64,000 bases of DNA from Streptomyces sp. Ru72. GTDB taxonomy: Bacteria > Actinomycetota > Actinomycetes > Streptomycetales > Streptomycetaceae. This document shows positions 24,937 through 33,924 of the stretch, piece after piece; positions within the stretch are counted from its first letter, which is position 1; the number at the start of each line of letters is the position of its first letter. The stretch is from assembly GCF_002920635.1 (NCBI RefSeq), contig NZ_PQSR01000016.1, positions 52,758-116,757 on the forward strand. Reading direction: 5' to 3'. A program made the translations under genes and the position numbers. The notes under the pieces are model-generated. The model saw only the letters and a program-made list of their open reading frames with translations. It was not told where the DNA came from and did no database searches.

Positions 24937-25021
24937 ATATGTCACAGAGTCTTGAATTCGTCGTACCTAATCGGCTTCAGTGACGTCGACACCAGATGTC
25001 GACGAAGACAGCGAGAGCACG

Positions 25022-25561
25022 ATGCAGCATCCGCGTACCCCCCACGTCGTCGTGGTCATGGGCGTCGCAGGCACCGGCAAGACCACCATCGGTCCCCTGC
25101 TTGCGGCCCGGCTCGGCGTCCCGTACGCCGAGGGCGACGACTTCCACCCTCCGGCCAACATCGCCAAGATGTCGGCCGGCATCCCGCTCGACGACGAGGA
25201 CCGGTGGCCCTGGCTGGACGCCATCGGCTCCTGGGCGCACGAGCGGGCGGGGCTCGGCGGGGTGGTCAGCAGCTCGGCGCTGAAGCGGGCGTACCGCGAC
25301 CGGCTGCGGGCCGCGGCTCCCGGCGTCGTCTTCGTGCATCTGACCGGCGACCGGGGGCTCATCGAGGAACGGATGGCGCACCGCCAGGGGCACTTCATGC
25401 CCACCGCGCTGCTGGACTCCCAGTTCGCCACGCTCCAGCCGCTGGAGCCTGACGAGCGGGGGGTCGCGGTGGACGTCTCGGGCAGCCCCGAGGACATCAC
25501 CGCCCGCGCCGTGAACGCCCTGCGCGACCTCGAGCAGTCCTCCGCACGCTCCTCGCAGTAA
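25022..25561 (+). CDS. gntK: Gluconokinase
   Basis: 179-aa kinase that converts gluconate to 6-phosphogluconate with ATP. The P-loop GVAGTGKTT is at residues 14-22, followed by the substrate-binding EGDDFHPPANIAKMSAGIPLDDEDRWPWL signature, SSALKRAYRDRLR, and the HFMPTALLDSQFATLEP-type HFMPTALLDSQFATLQP segment near the C-terminus. ATG 25022 gives the usual length; GTG 24980 would add 14 polar residues. First gene of the catabolic operon, followed by the permease 134 nt later. Confidence 0.93.
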   Translation: MQHPRTPHVVVVMGVAGTGKTTIGPLLAARLGVPYAEGDDFHPPANIAKMSAGIPLDDEDRWPWLDAIGSWAHERAGLGGVVSSSALKRAYRDRLRAAAPGVVFVHLTGDRGLIEERMAHRQGHFMPTALLDSQFATLQPLEPDERGVAVDVSGSPEDITARAVNALRDLEQSSARSSQ

Positions 25562-25695
25562 CTCCCGCGCCCTCGGCGCGAGCCCTCCCCAGGGGCCGCG
25601 GCCTCGGCACGCCCTCTCTCCCCAGGGGCGACGGCCGACGAGGGCCTTCCCCACCCGAAACCGAGAGTTCCTCTCCTCACTCCTAGGGAACACCC

Positions 25696-27093
25696 GTGAC
25701 CAGACTCAGCGTCGAGATGCTGGCAGCGGACCCCGTCGAGCCGATCACGTCGGCGGGCCACGCTCAACTGGGCATCGCGGCGGTGGCGGGCATCGCCGTC
25801 ATCGTGCTGCTCATCACCAAGTTCAAGCTCCACGCCTTCCTGGCCCTGACCATCGGCTCGCTCGCGCTGGGCGCGTTCGCCGGGGCGCCGCTCGACAAGG
25901 CGATCACCAGTTTCACCACCGGGCTCGGCTCGACCGTGGCCGGTGTGGGCGTCCTGATCGCGCTCGGCGCGATCCTCGGCAAGCTGCTCGCCGACTCCGG
26001 CGGCGCGGACCAGATCGTCGACACGATCCTCGCCAAGGCGCAGGGGCGCGCGATGCCCTGGGCGATGGTGCTGATCGCCTCGGTGATCGGGCTGCCGCTG
26101 TTCTTCGAGGTCGGCATCGTGCTGCTGATACCGGTCGTGCTGATGGTCGCCAAGCGCGGCAACTACTCGCTGATGCGGATCGGCATCCCGGCGCTCGCGG
26201 GCCTGTCCGTGATGCACGGTCTGGTCCCGCCGCACCCCGGTCCGCTGGTCGCCATCGACGCGGTCAAGGCGAATCTCGGTGTGACGCTGGCGCTCGGTGT
26301 GCTGGTCGCGATCCCCACGGTGATCATCGCCGGTCCGCTGTTCTCGAAGGTCGCGGCCCGCTGGGTGGACGCCCCGGTCCCCGACCGCATGATTCCCCCT
26401 CGCGCCTCCGAAGAGCTGGAGCGGCGCCCCGGGTTCGGCCCCACGCTGGCGACCGTGCTGCTGCCGGTCGTGCTGATGCTGGCGAAGGCGCTGGTGGACA
26501 TCGTCGTCGACGACCCGGCCAAGATGGTGCAGCGCGTGTTCGACGTGATCGGCTCGCCGCTGATCGCGCTGCTCGCGGCCGTGATCGTGGGCATATTCAC
26601 GCTGGGCCGCCCGGCCGGCTTCAGCAAGGAGCGGATCTCCCGGCTCGTGGAGAAGGGCCTCGCTCCCATCGCGGGCATCCTGCTGATCGTGGGCGCGGGC
26701 GGCGGCTTCAAGCAGACGCTGATCGACTGCGGCGTGGGCCGGATGGTCCTCGACATATCGAAGGACTGGTCGATCCCCGCGCTGCTGCTGGCCTGGCTGA
26801 TCGCGGTGGCGATCCGGCTCGCGACCGGTTCCGCGACCGTGGCGACCGTCTCGGCCGCCGGTCTGGTCGCACCGCTCGCGGCCGACATGTCGACCACGCA
26901 CGCGGCCCTGCTGGTGCTGGCCATCGGCGCCGGCTCGCTCTTCCTCAGCCATGTCAACGACGCCGGATTCTGGCTGGTGAAGGAGTACTTCGGGCTCAGT
27001 GTCGGCCAGAACCTGAAGACCTGGTCGGTCATGGAGTGCATCATCTCCGTGGTCGCCGGCGCACTGGTCCTCCTGCTCTCCCTCATCATCTAG
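25696..27093 (+). CDS. gntP: Gluconate:H+ symporter (GntP family)
   Basis: 465-aa membrane permease with about 12-14 hydrophobic segments. GntP signature regions are seen: GSTVAGVGVLIALGAILGKLLADSGGADQIVDT, GLPLFFEVGIVLLIPVV, VMHGLVPPHPGPL, and the late HVNDAGFWLVKEYFGLS. GTG 25696 is preceded by AGGGA. It imports gluconate for the kinase upstream. Its stop is 13 nt before the next gene. Confidence 0.94.
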   Translation: MTRLSVEMLAADPVEPITSAGHAQLGIAAVAGIAVIVLLITKFKLHAFLALTIGSLALGAFAGAPLDKAITSFTTGLGSTVAGVGVLIALGAILGKLLADSGGADQIVDTILAKAQGRAMPWAMVLIASVIGLPLFFEVGIVLLIPVVLMVAKRGNYSLMRIGIPALAGLSVMHGLVPPHPGPLVAIDAVKANLGVTLALGVLVAIPTVIIAGPLFSKVAARWVDAPVPDRMIPPRASEELERRPGFGPTLATVLLPVVLMLAKALVDIVVDDPAKMVQRVFDVIGSPLIALLAAVIVGIFTLGRPAGFSKERISRLVEKGLAPIAGILLIVGAGGGFKQTLIDCGVGRMVLDISKDWSIPALLLAWLIAVAIRLATGSATVATVSAAGLVAPLAADMSTTHAALLVLAIGAGSLFLSHVNDAGFWLVKEYFGLSVGQNLKTWSVMECIISVVAGALVLLLSLII

Positions 27094-27106
27094 GAGTACT
27101 ACGGCG

Positions 27107-27868
27107 ATGACGGCTCACCCCCTCTTCGACATCGGCGGCCGTACGGCACTGGTGACCGGCTCCAGCCGGGGCATCGGCCTCGCGCTCGCCCGCGGGCTGG
27201 CTCAGGCCGGCTGCACGGTGGTCCTGAACGGACGCGACGCCGACCGGCTCACGAAGGCGGCGGCGGAACTGCCGGGCGAGGTGCACACGGCCGTGTTCGA
27301 CGTGACCGACGGCGCCTCGGTCGCCGCCGGGATCGCGGACGTCGAGGAGCGGGTGGGCCCCCTCGACATCCTGGTCAACAACGCCGGCATGCAACTGCGC
27401 GCACCTCTGCTGGAGTTCACGGACGCCGACTGGCACCGGATCCTGGACACCAACCTGACCAGTGCGTTCCTGGTCGGCCGAGAGGCAGCCCGGTACATGA
27501 CCGAGCGCGGCCACGGGAAGATCATCAACATCTGCTCGCTGCAGAGCGAGGTGGTCCGCCCCGGGATCGCGCCGTACGCGGCGACCAAGGGCGCGCTGAA
27601 GATGCTCACCAAGGGCATGTGCGCGGACTGGGGTCCGCACGGTGTGCAGGTCAACGGGCTCGGCCCCGGCTACATCGAGACGGAGCTGACCCGGCCGCTC
27701 GTGGAGGACGAGGAGTTCAGCGCCTGGGTGCGCAGGCGCACCCCGGCCGGGCGCTGGGGGCGTACGGAGGACCTGGTGGGCGGGGTGCTGTTCCTCGCCT
27801 CCCCCGCGGCGGACTTCGTCAGCGGGCAGGTGCTGTACGTCGACGGCGGCATGACCAGCGTGCTGTGA
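27107..27868 (+). CDS. SDR oxidoreductase, gluconate 5-dehydrogenase-like
   Basis: 253-aa short-chain dehydrogenase. NAD(P) motif TGSSRGIG near residue 18, NNAG, catalytic SLQSEVVRPGIAPYAATK (Ser, Tyr-x3-Lys), and a GPGYIETELTRPLV tail of the IdnO/Gno group that interconverts gluconate and 5-ketogluconate. It sits between the permease and a polyol-type dehydrogenase in one operon, which fits idonate/gluconate interconversion. Confidence 0.9.
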   Translation: MTAHPLFDIGGRTALVTGSSRGIGLALARGLAQAGCTVVLNGRDADRLTKAAAELPGEVHTAVFDVTDGASVAAGIADVEERVGPLDILVNNAGMQLRAPLLEFTDADWHRILDTNLTSAFLVGREAARYMTERGHGKIINICSLQSEVVRPGIAPYAATKGALKMLTKGMCADWGPHGVQVNGLGPGYIETELTRPLVEDEEFSAWVRRRTPAGRWGRTEDLVGGVLFLASPAADFVSGQVLYVDGGMTSVL

Positions 27869-27882
27869 AGGGGGCCATCGAG

Positions 27883-28923
27883 ATGTCCGTGATGCTGGGT
27901 TGTGTCATCCACGGCCAGGGCGACCTGCGGGTCGATGAACTGCCGGTCCCGGAGCCGGGGCCCGGGCAGGCACTGGTCGCCGTCCGCTACGGCGGGGTGT
28001 GCGGCTCGGATCTGCACTACTGGCGGCACGGCGGGGTCGGGGACTTCCGGCTCAGGGAGCCGATGGTGCTGGGGCACGAAGTGGTCGGGACGGTGGTCGA
28101 CTACGGTGACGGGGCGTCAGGTCCGGCCGTCGGCACGGCCGTCGCCGTGCACCCGGCCACTCCGTGCGGGGTGTGTCCGGAGTGCGCGGGCGGGCTGCGG
28201 AACGTCTGCCGGGACACCCGCTACCTGGGCAGCGCCGCCCGTTTCCCGCATGTACAGGGCGGCTTCGCGGCGCGGATGGCGGTCCCGGCCGAGCAGCTGA
28301 GGCCGCTTCCGGCCGGTCTCGAGCTGCGCCGGGCGGCGCTCGCCGAGCCGTTGTCGGTGGCGCTGCACGCGGTGCGCCGGGCCGGTGAGGTGGCCGGCCG
28401 GCACGTCCTGGTGACCGGTGCGGGCCCGATCGGCTGTCTGGTGGTGGCGGCCGTGAAGGCGGCGGGCGCGGCGCGGGTCACGGGTACGGACCTGCTGCCT
28501 CAGGCGCTGGAGTTCGCCGCGGCGGCGGGCGCCGACGCCCTCGTACGGGCGGACGATCCGGACGATGCGGGGTGGCCCGCCGAGGTGGACGTGGCGGTGG
28601 AGGCGTCGGGGGTCGCCGCCGGGCTCGACACCTGTCTGCGGCTGGTCCGCCGGGGCGGTGTCGTCGTCCAGCTCGGCATGCTGCCCCCGGGTCGGAGCCC
28701 CTTCGTGGGCAACCTGCTGGTGAGCCGGGAGATCGACCTGCGCGGCGCGTTCCGCTTCGACACGGAGTTCGACGACGCGCTCGGCCTGCTCGCCTCCGAC
28801 CCGGCGTTCGACGCGCTGATCAGCGAGGTGGTGCCGGTGTTGGAGGCGGAGTCGGCGTTCGCCCTGGCGGCGGACCGGAGCCGGTCGTGCAAGGTGCTGC
28901 TGGACTTCGGGGAGTCGGGCTAG
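27883..28923 (+). CDS. Zinc-dependent L-idonate 5-dehydrogenase-like enzyme
   Basis: 346-aa medium-chain dehydrogenase. The catalytic zinc ligands are in GVCGSDLHYW and GHEVVG, the four structural-zinc Cys in CGVCPECAGGLRNVC, and the nucleotide fold has GAGPIGCLVVAA. Similar to IdnD, oxidising L-idonate to 5-ketogluconate, the substrate of the preceding SDR. ATG 27883 lies 14 nt after the SDR stop and follows AAGGGGG. Its TAG stop overlaps, on the other strand, the stop of a decayed MerR gene. Confidence 0.88.
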   Translation: MSVMLGCVIHGQGDLRVDELPVPEPGPGQALVAVRYGGVCGSDLHYWRHGGVGDFRLREPMVLGHEVVGTVVDYGDGASGPAVGTAVAVHPATPCGVCPECAGGLRNVCRDTRYLGSAARFPHVQGGFAARMAVPAEQLRPLPAGLELRRAALAEPLSVALHAVRRAGEVAGRHVLVTGAGPIGCLVVAAVKAAGAARVTGTDLLPQALEFAAAAGADALVRADDPDDAGWPAEVDVAVEASGVAAGLDTCLRLVRRGGVVVQLGMLPPGRSPFVGNLLVSREIDLRGAFRFDTEFDDALGLLASDPAFDALISEVVPVLEAESAFALAADRSRSCKVLLDFGESG

Positions 28924-29155
28924 AGGGGGCGCCCGACCAGCGAGGCGAGAGGTGGCGGGCGGCGGTCGGATCGTCGATCGCCGCCTTGATCCGCGCCCGT
29001 TCCCCCGCGAGTCCTTCGAGGAGTTCCGGGCACTTGCCGGCCAGGACGACGTTCTCGTCCTGGCCGCAGGGCAGGATCTCGGCGATGACGGACGTGCCGA
29101 GCCCCGCCGACAGCAGGACCTGGATGCGCCGCACGGTCGGCGCATCCCGCTCCTC
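28920..29155 (-). pseudogene. MerR-family regulator remnant (C-terminal part)
   Basis: The minus strand encodes ...APTVRRIQVLLSAGLGTSVIAEILPC, then CPELLEGLAGERARIKAAIDD, which is the post-HTH region and effector helix of a MerR-family regulator. The DNA-binding HTH (about 40 residues) is missing: a TAA stop lies at 29156-29158. Near the end the frame breaks after TAARHL. In the next frame ASLVGRPL and a TAG at 28920 complete a normal MerR tail, so two extra bases (a TC duplication near 28944) are inferred. Head-to-head with the imine-reductase remnant. Confidence 0.65.
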
Positions 29156-29659
29156 TTACTCGCGGTATCCGCTCGGCACGCGTACGACGCGGTACGGGAG
29201 ACGATGGCGGCGCTCGGCGGTGCAAACAGCTGTCTCGACACCGATCCGGGACGTGCGGCGGCGTACGAAACGGCGCTGATGGACCTGTTCGCCACCTGCG
29301 TGCACGGAGCCGCGCACGCCTTCGCCCTCGCCTCGGCGGAGAGCATCGCGCCCGGGGATCTCGCGCCGTTCGCCGTCGGGATCAGCGCTGTGCTCTCCGA
29401 GATGATCCCCCGGTGGGCCGAGCGGTTGCGGACCGGCCGCTTCCCGGGAGGGCGTTCCACCGTGGCGTCGGCGGCGGCCACGCTCACCCGGCTCGTCCAG
29501 GCCGCGTCGGCGCACGGCCTGGACACCGGTGCCCTGGCGGCGGCCAAGCGGACCGCCGACCGGGCCGTCGCCGCCGGGCACGGCCGGGACGGCCTCGCGC
29601 GGCTCGTGGCGGCTACGGCCGCCACAGCGGGTGTTCCCGCTCCGCCCAGTCGCGGCTGA
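29144..29659 (+). pseudogene. Imine-reductase-like protein remnant (C-terminal domain only)
   Basis: About 171 codons encode an all-helical C-terminal domain: HAYDAVRETMAALGGANSCLDTDPGRAAAYETALMD, FATCVHGAAHAFALASAE, and TLTRLVQAASAHGLDTGALAAAKRTADRAVAAGHG. This resembles NAD(P)-binding 6-phosphogluconate dehydrogenase-like imine reductases/reductive aminases. The N-terminal Rossmann domain (about 160 residues with the GxGxxG motif) is absent and upstream codons are antisense to the MerR remnant. One TTA codon is present (29156). The 3' end overlaps the cytochrome b gene by 47 nt. Probably a dead gene. Confidence 0.6.
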
Positions 29660-30248
29660 CCAGGCCCGTGCGCAGGCCCCGGCGGGACTCCGGGTCGCCG
29701 AGGGCCATGCCGATGTGGCCGGCCAGGACCACGCCGATCGTCAGGGCGAGCCAGTCGTGGACGAACGTCGCCGAGGTGCGCCACATCAGCGGCGTGAGGT
29801 GCGTGAACCACATCAGCAGCCCGGTGCCGAGCATGACCAGCGTGGCGCCCGCGATCCACGCCGCGTACGTCTTCTGCCCCGCGTTGAACTTGCCCGCGGG
29901 CCGGGACGCGCGGCGGTGGTCGCGCCGCAGGGCCGCACGCAGCCAGACCCGGTCGTGCGGCCCCCAGCGGTTGAGGTGGCCGAGGTCGGCGCGGAAGGCC
30001 CGGGAGGCGAGGCCGAGCAGGACCGGGGCCGGCAGCAGCACGCCCGCGACCTCGTGGACCCTGACCACCAGTTCGCGGCGCCCCACCAGTTCCGCGAACG
30101 CGGGGATGTAGAGGCAGGCCGCCGTCACCACGCACACGCCCATCAGCACGGCTGTCGCGCGGTGGACCCAGTGCTCGGCGCGGGTGAAGCGGAGTACCCG
30201 GGCGGGGGCGGAGACGGGGGGCTGCGGGGCGTCAACTCGTGGGGGCAT
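29613..30248 (-). CDS. Cytochrome b/b6 (cytochrome b561-type) membrane protein
   Basis: 211-aa membrane protein with four hydrophobic helices and conserved histidines for haem (AEHWVHRATAVLM, VVRVHEVAG, TSATFVHDWLALTIG, AGHIGMALGD). It resembles the cytochrome subunit of formate dehydrogenase and of periplasmic molybdoenzymes. Its start overlaps the molybdopterin oxidoreductase gene by 17 nt, so the two probably form a membrane-anchored electron-transfer pair. Confidence 0.85.
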   Translation of the reverse strand: MPPRVDAPQPPVSAPARVLRFTRAEHWVHRATAVLMGVCVVTAACLYIPAFAELVGRRELVVRVHEVAGVLLPAPVLLGLASRAFRADLGHLNRWGPHDRVWLRAALRRDHRRASRPAGKFNAGQKTYAAWIAGATLVMLGTGLLMWFTHLTPLMWRTSATFVHDWLALTIGVVLAGHIGMALGDPESRRGLRTGLVSRDWAEREHPLWRP

Positions 30249-30981
30249 CGTCGCGTCCGTTCGACCGGCCGACCCAGGCGTCGACGTCGTATCCGCGTTC
30301 CTCCCAGTACCCGGCGCGCACGTCCCGGGTGACGGTGATGCCGGAGAGCCATTTCGCGGACTTGTAGAAGTACATGGGGGCGACGTAGAGCCGGACCGGG
30401 CCGCCGTGGTCGTGGGTCACCGGCTTGTCCTGCATCTTCAGGGCGACCAGGACGTCGTCGCGGCGCGCCTGGTCCAGGGTGAGGCTCTCGGTGTACGCCC
30501 CGTCGAAGCAGGTGAAGCGGACGGCGCCGGCGGAGGACCGCACGCCCGCGGCGTCCAGCAGCGCGGACAGCCGTACGCCTTCGAACGGCGTCTTCGGCAC
30601 CCGCCAGCCCGTGACGCACTGGACGTCGTGCACGAGCCTGGTCTGGGGCAGGGAGCGCAGGTCGGCCAGGGTGTACGTCTTCGGGTGGTCGACCAGGCCG
30701 TTCACGGTGAGCCGGTAGCTCGTCTCGCCGAGGTGCGGGACGGACGCGGTCACCGAGTAGTAGCGGAAGCCGCCGCCGTTGGGCAGCAGTCCGGTCAGGC
30801 CCGTCGGGTCCTTGCCGGCGACATCGCCGAGCACGGACTCCAGGCCGCGCTGGAGGGTGGGCGCCGCGATCACGCCGAGCGCGCCGAGTCCCAGGGTGCC
30901 CAGCAGCACCCGGCGGCCGATCGGGGTACCGGTCGCCGGGGGCTCCGGTGCATCCGGCTCTTGCGGTCGTTCAGGGTTCAC
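30232..30981 (-). CDS. Exported molybdopterin-dependent oxidoreductase (sulfite oxidase/MsrP fold)
   Basis: 249-aa enzyme with a sulfite-oxidase-type molybdopterin domain. The Mo-coordinating Cys is residue 122 in VHDVQCVTGW. Other segments are RLTVNGLVDHPKTYTLADLRSLPQ and GPVRLYVAPMYFYKSAKWLSGI. The N-terminus has GRRVLLGTLGLGALGVIAAP (22-41), a Tat-like signal, so it acts outside the membrane with the cytochrome b partner. GTG 30981 (NPERPQEP) is used. Possible substrates are sulfite, sulfoxides or nitrate; not resolvable. Confidence 0.88.
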   Translation of the reverse strand: MNPERPQEPDAPEPPATGTPIGRRVLLGTLGLGALGVIAAPTLQRGLESVLGDVAGKDPTGLTGLLPNGGGFRYYSVTASVPHLGETSYRLTVNGLVDHPKTYTLADLRSLPQTRLVHDVQCVTGWRVPKTPFEGVRLSALLDAAGVRSSAGAVRFTCFDGAYTESLTLDQARRDDVLVALKMQDKPVTHDHGGPVRLYVAPMYFYKSAKWLSGITVTRDVRAGYWEERGYDVDAWVGRSNGRDDAPTS

Positions 30982-31109
30982 ACAACGATTCGAGCACCCG
31001 GCACCCCCTCGATGCCAGGGGAACCGGGTGCCCGTCAGGATTCCGTCATCTCTTCTCACCGGGTTCTCAGGAAGCCGGCTCAGCGAGGTGCATCAGCGAG
31101 GTACGCCGG

Positions 31110-32660
31110 TCATGCCGTCGATTCCGCCGCCTTCTCCAGCTGGAACGCCTCGTTTCCCAGGCCGATGCGGGCGTGCGCCTGGGGTTTGCGGGAGCGCAGC
31201 AGCAGGCCCTGACCCAGGCCGAGCAGCAGAGCGACGCCGATGATCGCGGGGAGCAGCCATCCGAGTTCCGAGTCCGGGCCCGTGCCGACCAGGACGTCGA
31301 AGTCCTTGACCGTGTAGGCGGCGATCACCAGCAGGGCGAGCCCCGCCACCGCGGAGGTGGCCATCCGCCAGGCCTGGGCGCGGGCGGAGCCACGGCGGGC
31401 GAAGAAGACGATCACGGAGGCCGAGGCGGCCACCATCAGCACGGTGACGCCGAGCGCTCCGACGCTGCCGAACCAGGTGAACAGGTGCAGCACGGGCGCG
31501 GTCGGGTCGCCGTTCGGCTTGTCGTCGGCCACCGCGAACGCGATGACGATCACCGCGGACACCGCGCTCTGCAGCAGCGAGCCGGTGCCGGGCGCACCGC
31601 TGGTCCCCGTGGTGCGCCCGAAGGCGGCCGGCAGCAGTCCCTCGCGACCCATGGCGAACGCGTACCGGGCGACCACGTTGTGGAAGCTGAGGAGCGCCGC
31701 GAACATGCCGGTCACGAACAGCACGTGCAGCACGTCCGTGAAGGTGTGCCCAAGGAGGGACCCGGTCAGCCAGAAAAGCAGCCCGGCGCTCTGCTTCTGC
31801 GCGGCCGGGACGATCTGGGAGGGCCCTGCGGCGACCGTCATCGCCCACGAGCTGACCGCGAAGAAGACGGCGACGAAGCCGATCGCGAGGAACATCACCC
31901 GGGGCACCAGGACGTGCGGGCGGCTGGTCTCCTCGGCGTAGACGGGTGCCTGTTCGAAGCCGGTGAAGGCGGCGAGGCAGAAGCACAGCGCGGTGCCGAC
32001 GCCCGCCCCGGTGAGGGTGTCCGGGTTGAAGGCGTGCAGGGACAGGCCCTCCCTGGAGGGATCGGCGACGGCCGCCACGTCGAAGATCACGACGAGCGCG
32101 ACCTCGATCAGCAGCAGGACGCCGAGCACACGCGCGTTGACGTCGATCTTCAGCCAGCCGAGCGTGCCGACGACGAGGACGGCGGCCAGTGCCGGGATCC
32201 ACCAGGCCAACTGGACGTCCAGATAGGTGGCGAACAGTCCGGAGACCTCGAAGCCGAAGATGCCGTAGATCCCGAACTGCAGCGCGCTGTAGGCGACGAG
32301 GGCCACCGCCGCCGCGGCCGCCCCCGCCGTACCGCCGAGCCCTCGGGAAATGTACGCGTAGAACGCGCCCGCGTTGTGGACGTGGCGGCTCATCTCCGCG
32401 TACCCGAGGGAGAACAGGACCAGCACCACGCCGAGGACGACGAAGAGCAGCGGCTGGCCGACGACGCCCATCACCCCGAATGTGGTGGGCATGACACCGG
32501 CGACGACCATGAGAGGGGCGGTCGCCGCCAGCACGGACAGCAGCAGGCCCGTCGTGCCGAGCCGGTCGGCGCGCAGGGCGCGTTCCTGCCCCTTGAAGGT
32601 GGGGATGGCGCCGCCGTCGGCGGCGGCCGGTCTGCTCGTGCTCGAACTGCCGGTCGTCAT
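31110..32660 (-). CDS. APC-family amino acid permease
   Basis: 516-aa permease with about 12 membrane helices. The LSVLAATAPLMVVAGVMPTTFGV start, LGYAEMSRHVHNAGAFYAYISRGLGG, FTGFEQAPVYAEET and ARYAFAMGREGLLP segments are typical of the APC superfamily. ATG 32660 is preceded by AAAGGAC. A cytoplasmic tail of about 35 residues ends the protein. It probably imports an amino acid or amine; no catabolic gene is adjacent to indicate which. Confidence 0.9.
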   Translation of the reverse strand: MTTGSSSTSRPAAADGGAIPTFKGQERALRADRLGTTGLLLSVLAATAPLMVVAGVMPTTFGVMGVVGQPLLFVVLGVVLVLFSLGYAEMSRHVHNAGAFYAYISRGLGGTAGAAAAAVALVAYSALQFGIYGIFGFEVSGLFATYLDVQLAWWIPALAAVLVVGTLGWLKIDVNARVLGVLLLIEVALVVIFDVAAVADPSREGLSLHAFNPDTLTGAGVGTALCFCLAAFTGFEQAPVYAEETSRPHVLVPRVMFLAIGFVAVFFAVSSWAMTVAAGPSQIVPAAQKQSAGLLFWLTGSLLGHTFTDVLHVLFVTGMFAALLSFHNVVARYAFAMGREGLLPAAFGRTTGTSGAPGTGSLLQSAVSAVIVIAFAVADDKPNGDPTAPVLHLFTWFGSVGALGVTVLMVAASASVIVFFARRGSARAQAWRMATSAVAGLALLVIAAYTVKDFDVLVGTGPDSELGWLLPAIIGVALLLGLGQGLLLRSRKPQAHARIGLGNEAFQLEKAAESTA

Positions 32661-32751
32661 CGCGCGGTTGTCCTTTCGGATGCCTTGTACGGGACTGTCG
32701 GGATGGTGAGGACTGTGGGGGCTTGAGGAGCCTTCGTGGCCGTCGGTGTCG

Positions 32752-33705
32752 TCACGCCGTACCCAACGCCGTGTCGCGCGCCGTACAGAACGCCGTGTAC
32801 GGGTCGCGGTCGGGGTACGACCACGGCGCCGGGGTCGCGTACGACCCGATGCGATGGAACAGGGCGGCGGCCTCGGCGCCCCGGCCCTCGCAGAACTTGG
32901 CGTGCGCCAGGAAGTTGAGGTCGACATGTCGGCGCGGGTGGTCGTCGCGCTCCCACTCCAGCCACCAGTCGAACGCCGCCTTCATCACCTGGCGGGCGCG
33001 CCGCCCCACCCAGTGCCCGGAGGCCACGGGGTCGGGCGGCTCGCTGCCCGTGGCGGCAAGCACGCGGTAGCGCTCGGCGTGCGCGACGACCGGGAGGATG
33101 GCGAGCGGCGAGTCGGCGGGAGCCTGTTCGGCGGCCCAGTTGGCGAAGTCGTAGACCTCGTGCAGCGGGTCCTGGCCGGCGTCGGCGCGGCGCTCGGCGA
33201 GCCGCGCGACCACCAGGTGGTGGGCGTGGTGGTGGTCCGGGTAGCGGGCGCGCACCTCGTCGAAGAGGCGGACCACGTCCTGCTCGGTGCCGAGCGACCG
33301 CTCCAGGATCAGCAGACCGAGCCACGGGGTGGGGTCCTCGGGGGCGAGCGCGGCGGCGGCCCGGCAGGCCTCGCGGGCCGCGTCCGGGCTCTCCTTGCCG
33401 TTCAGTGCGCGGTGGACGACGGCGTGGGCGACGAGGGCGGCCGCGCAGGGCGACTCCGGTTCGGCGAGCTGCCAGTCGCGCGCCCAGGCGAGCGCCGTGG
33501 ACTCCTGCGCGAGGACGGTGACGCGGTGGCCGCGGCGGTCCCAGTCGTCCCGGGTCGCGGCCAGCAGGGCGCGCACGGTCGCCCATCGTCCGCGGGCGAG
33601 CGAGGCCCGGGCAGCGATGAGTTCCGTGTCGTCGAGCGCGGCGTCGAAGAGCCGGTCCGCGCGCTTGCGGGCGCGGCCGAACGCCGGTGGGGGTGGGGGT
33701 GGCAC
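32752..33705 (-). CDS. Hypothetical protein, TPR-like helical
   Basis: 317-aa protein, family not recognised. It is Ala/Arg-rich and helical; repeated blocks (ARASLARGRWATVRALLAATRDDW, AREACRAAAALAPEDPTPWLGLLILERSLG, VVRLFDEVRARYPDHHHAHHLVVARLAERR) look like degenerate tetratricopeptide units. A Trp-rich AFDWWLEWERDDHPRRHVD and an FLAHAKFCEGRGAEAAALFHRIG block follow. GTG 33705 has AAGGAA upstream. No membrane segment. It probably mediates protein interactions. Confidence 0.7.
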   Translation of the reverse strand: MPPPPPPAFGRARKRADRLFDAALDDTELIAARASLARGRWATVRALLAATRDDWDRRGHRVTVLAQESTALAWARDWQLAEPESPCAAALVAHAVVHRALNGKESPDAAREACRAAAALAPEDPTPWLGLLILERSLGTEQDVVRLFDEVRARYPDHHHAHHLVVARLAERRADAGQDPLHEVYDFANWAAEQAPADSPLAILPVVAHAERYRVLAATGSEPPDPVASGHWVGRRARQVMKAAFDWWLEWERDDHPRRHVDLNFLAHAKFCEGRGAEAAALFHRIGSYATPAPWSYPDRDPYTAFCTARDTALGTA

Positions 33706-33924
33706 CGCGGTGATTCCTTACCGAACGCGGCTCATCAGAGTGCGGTCACGCACAGCAAACCCTTCCCCGACGGGCTGCGTCAAGGGCGTACCGGATGCCC
33801 TACACGTGTCAACCGCGCTTGGAGGCAAGGGGATTGAACACGCGACGTGCGCGAGCACGCTGGGCGGGGCGGTACTCGGGGTGCGACTGCTCCCGCCCCT
33901 CGTGCGCTCGGCCCACCGCCCCGC

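Noticed and set aside
25587..25630. CTCCCCAGGGGC present twice before the gluconate permease
   Set aside because: Short GC-rich repeats without symmetry or spacing typical of operators; may be chance in this composition.
29156..29158. TTA codon suggesting bldA control
   Set aside because: It occurs only in a truncated pseudogene; I noticed no TTA in intact genes, though I did not check every codon.
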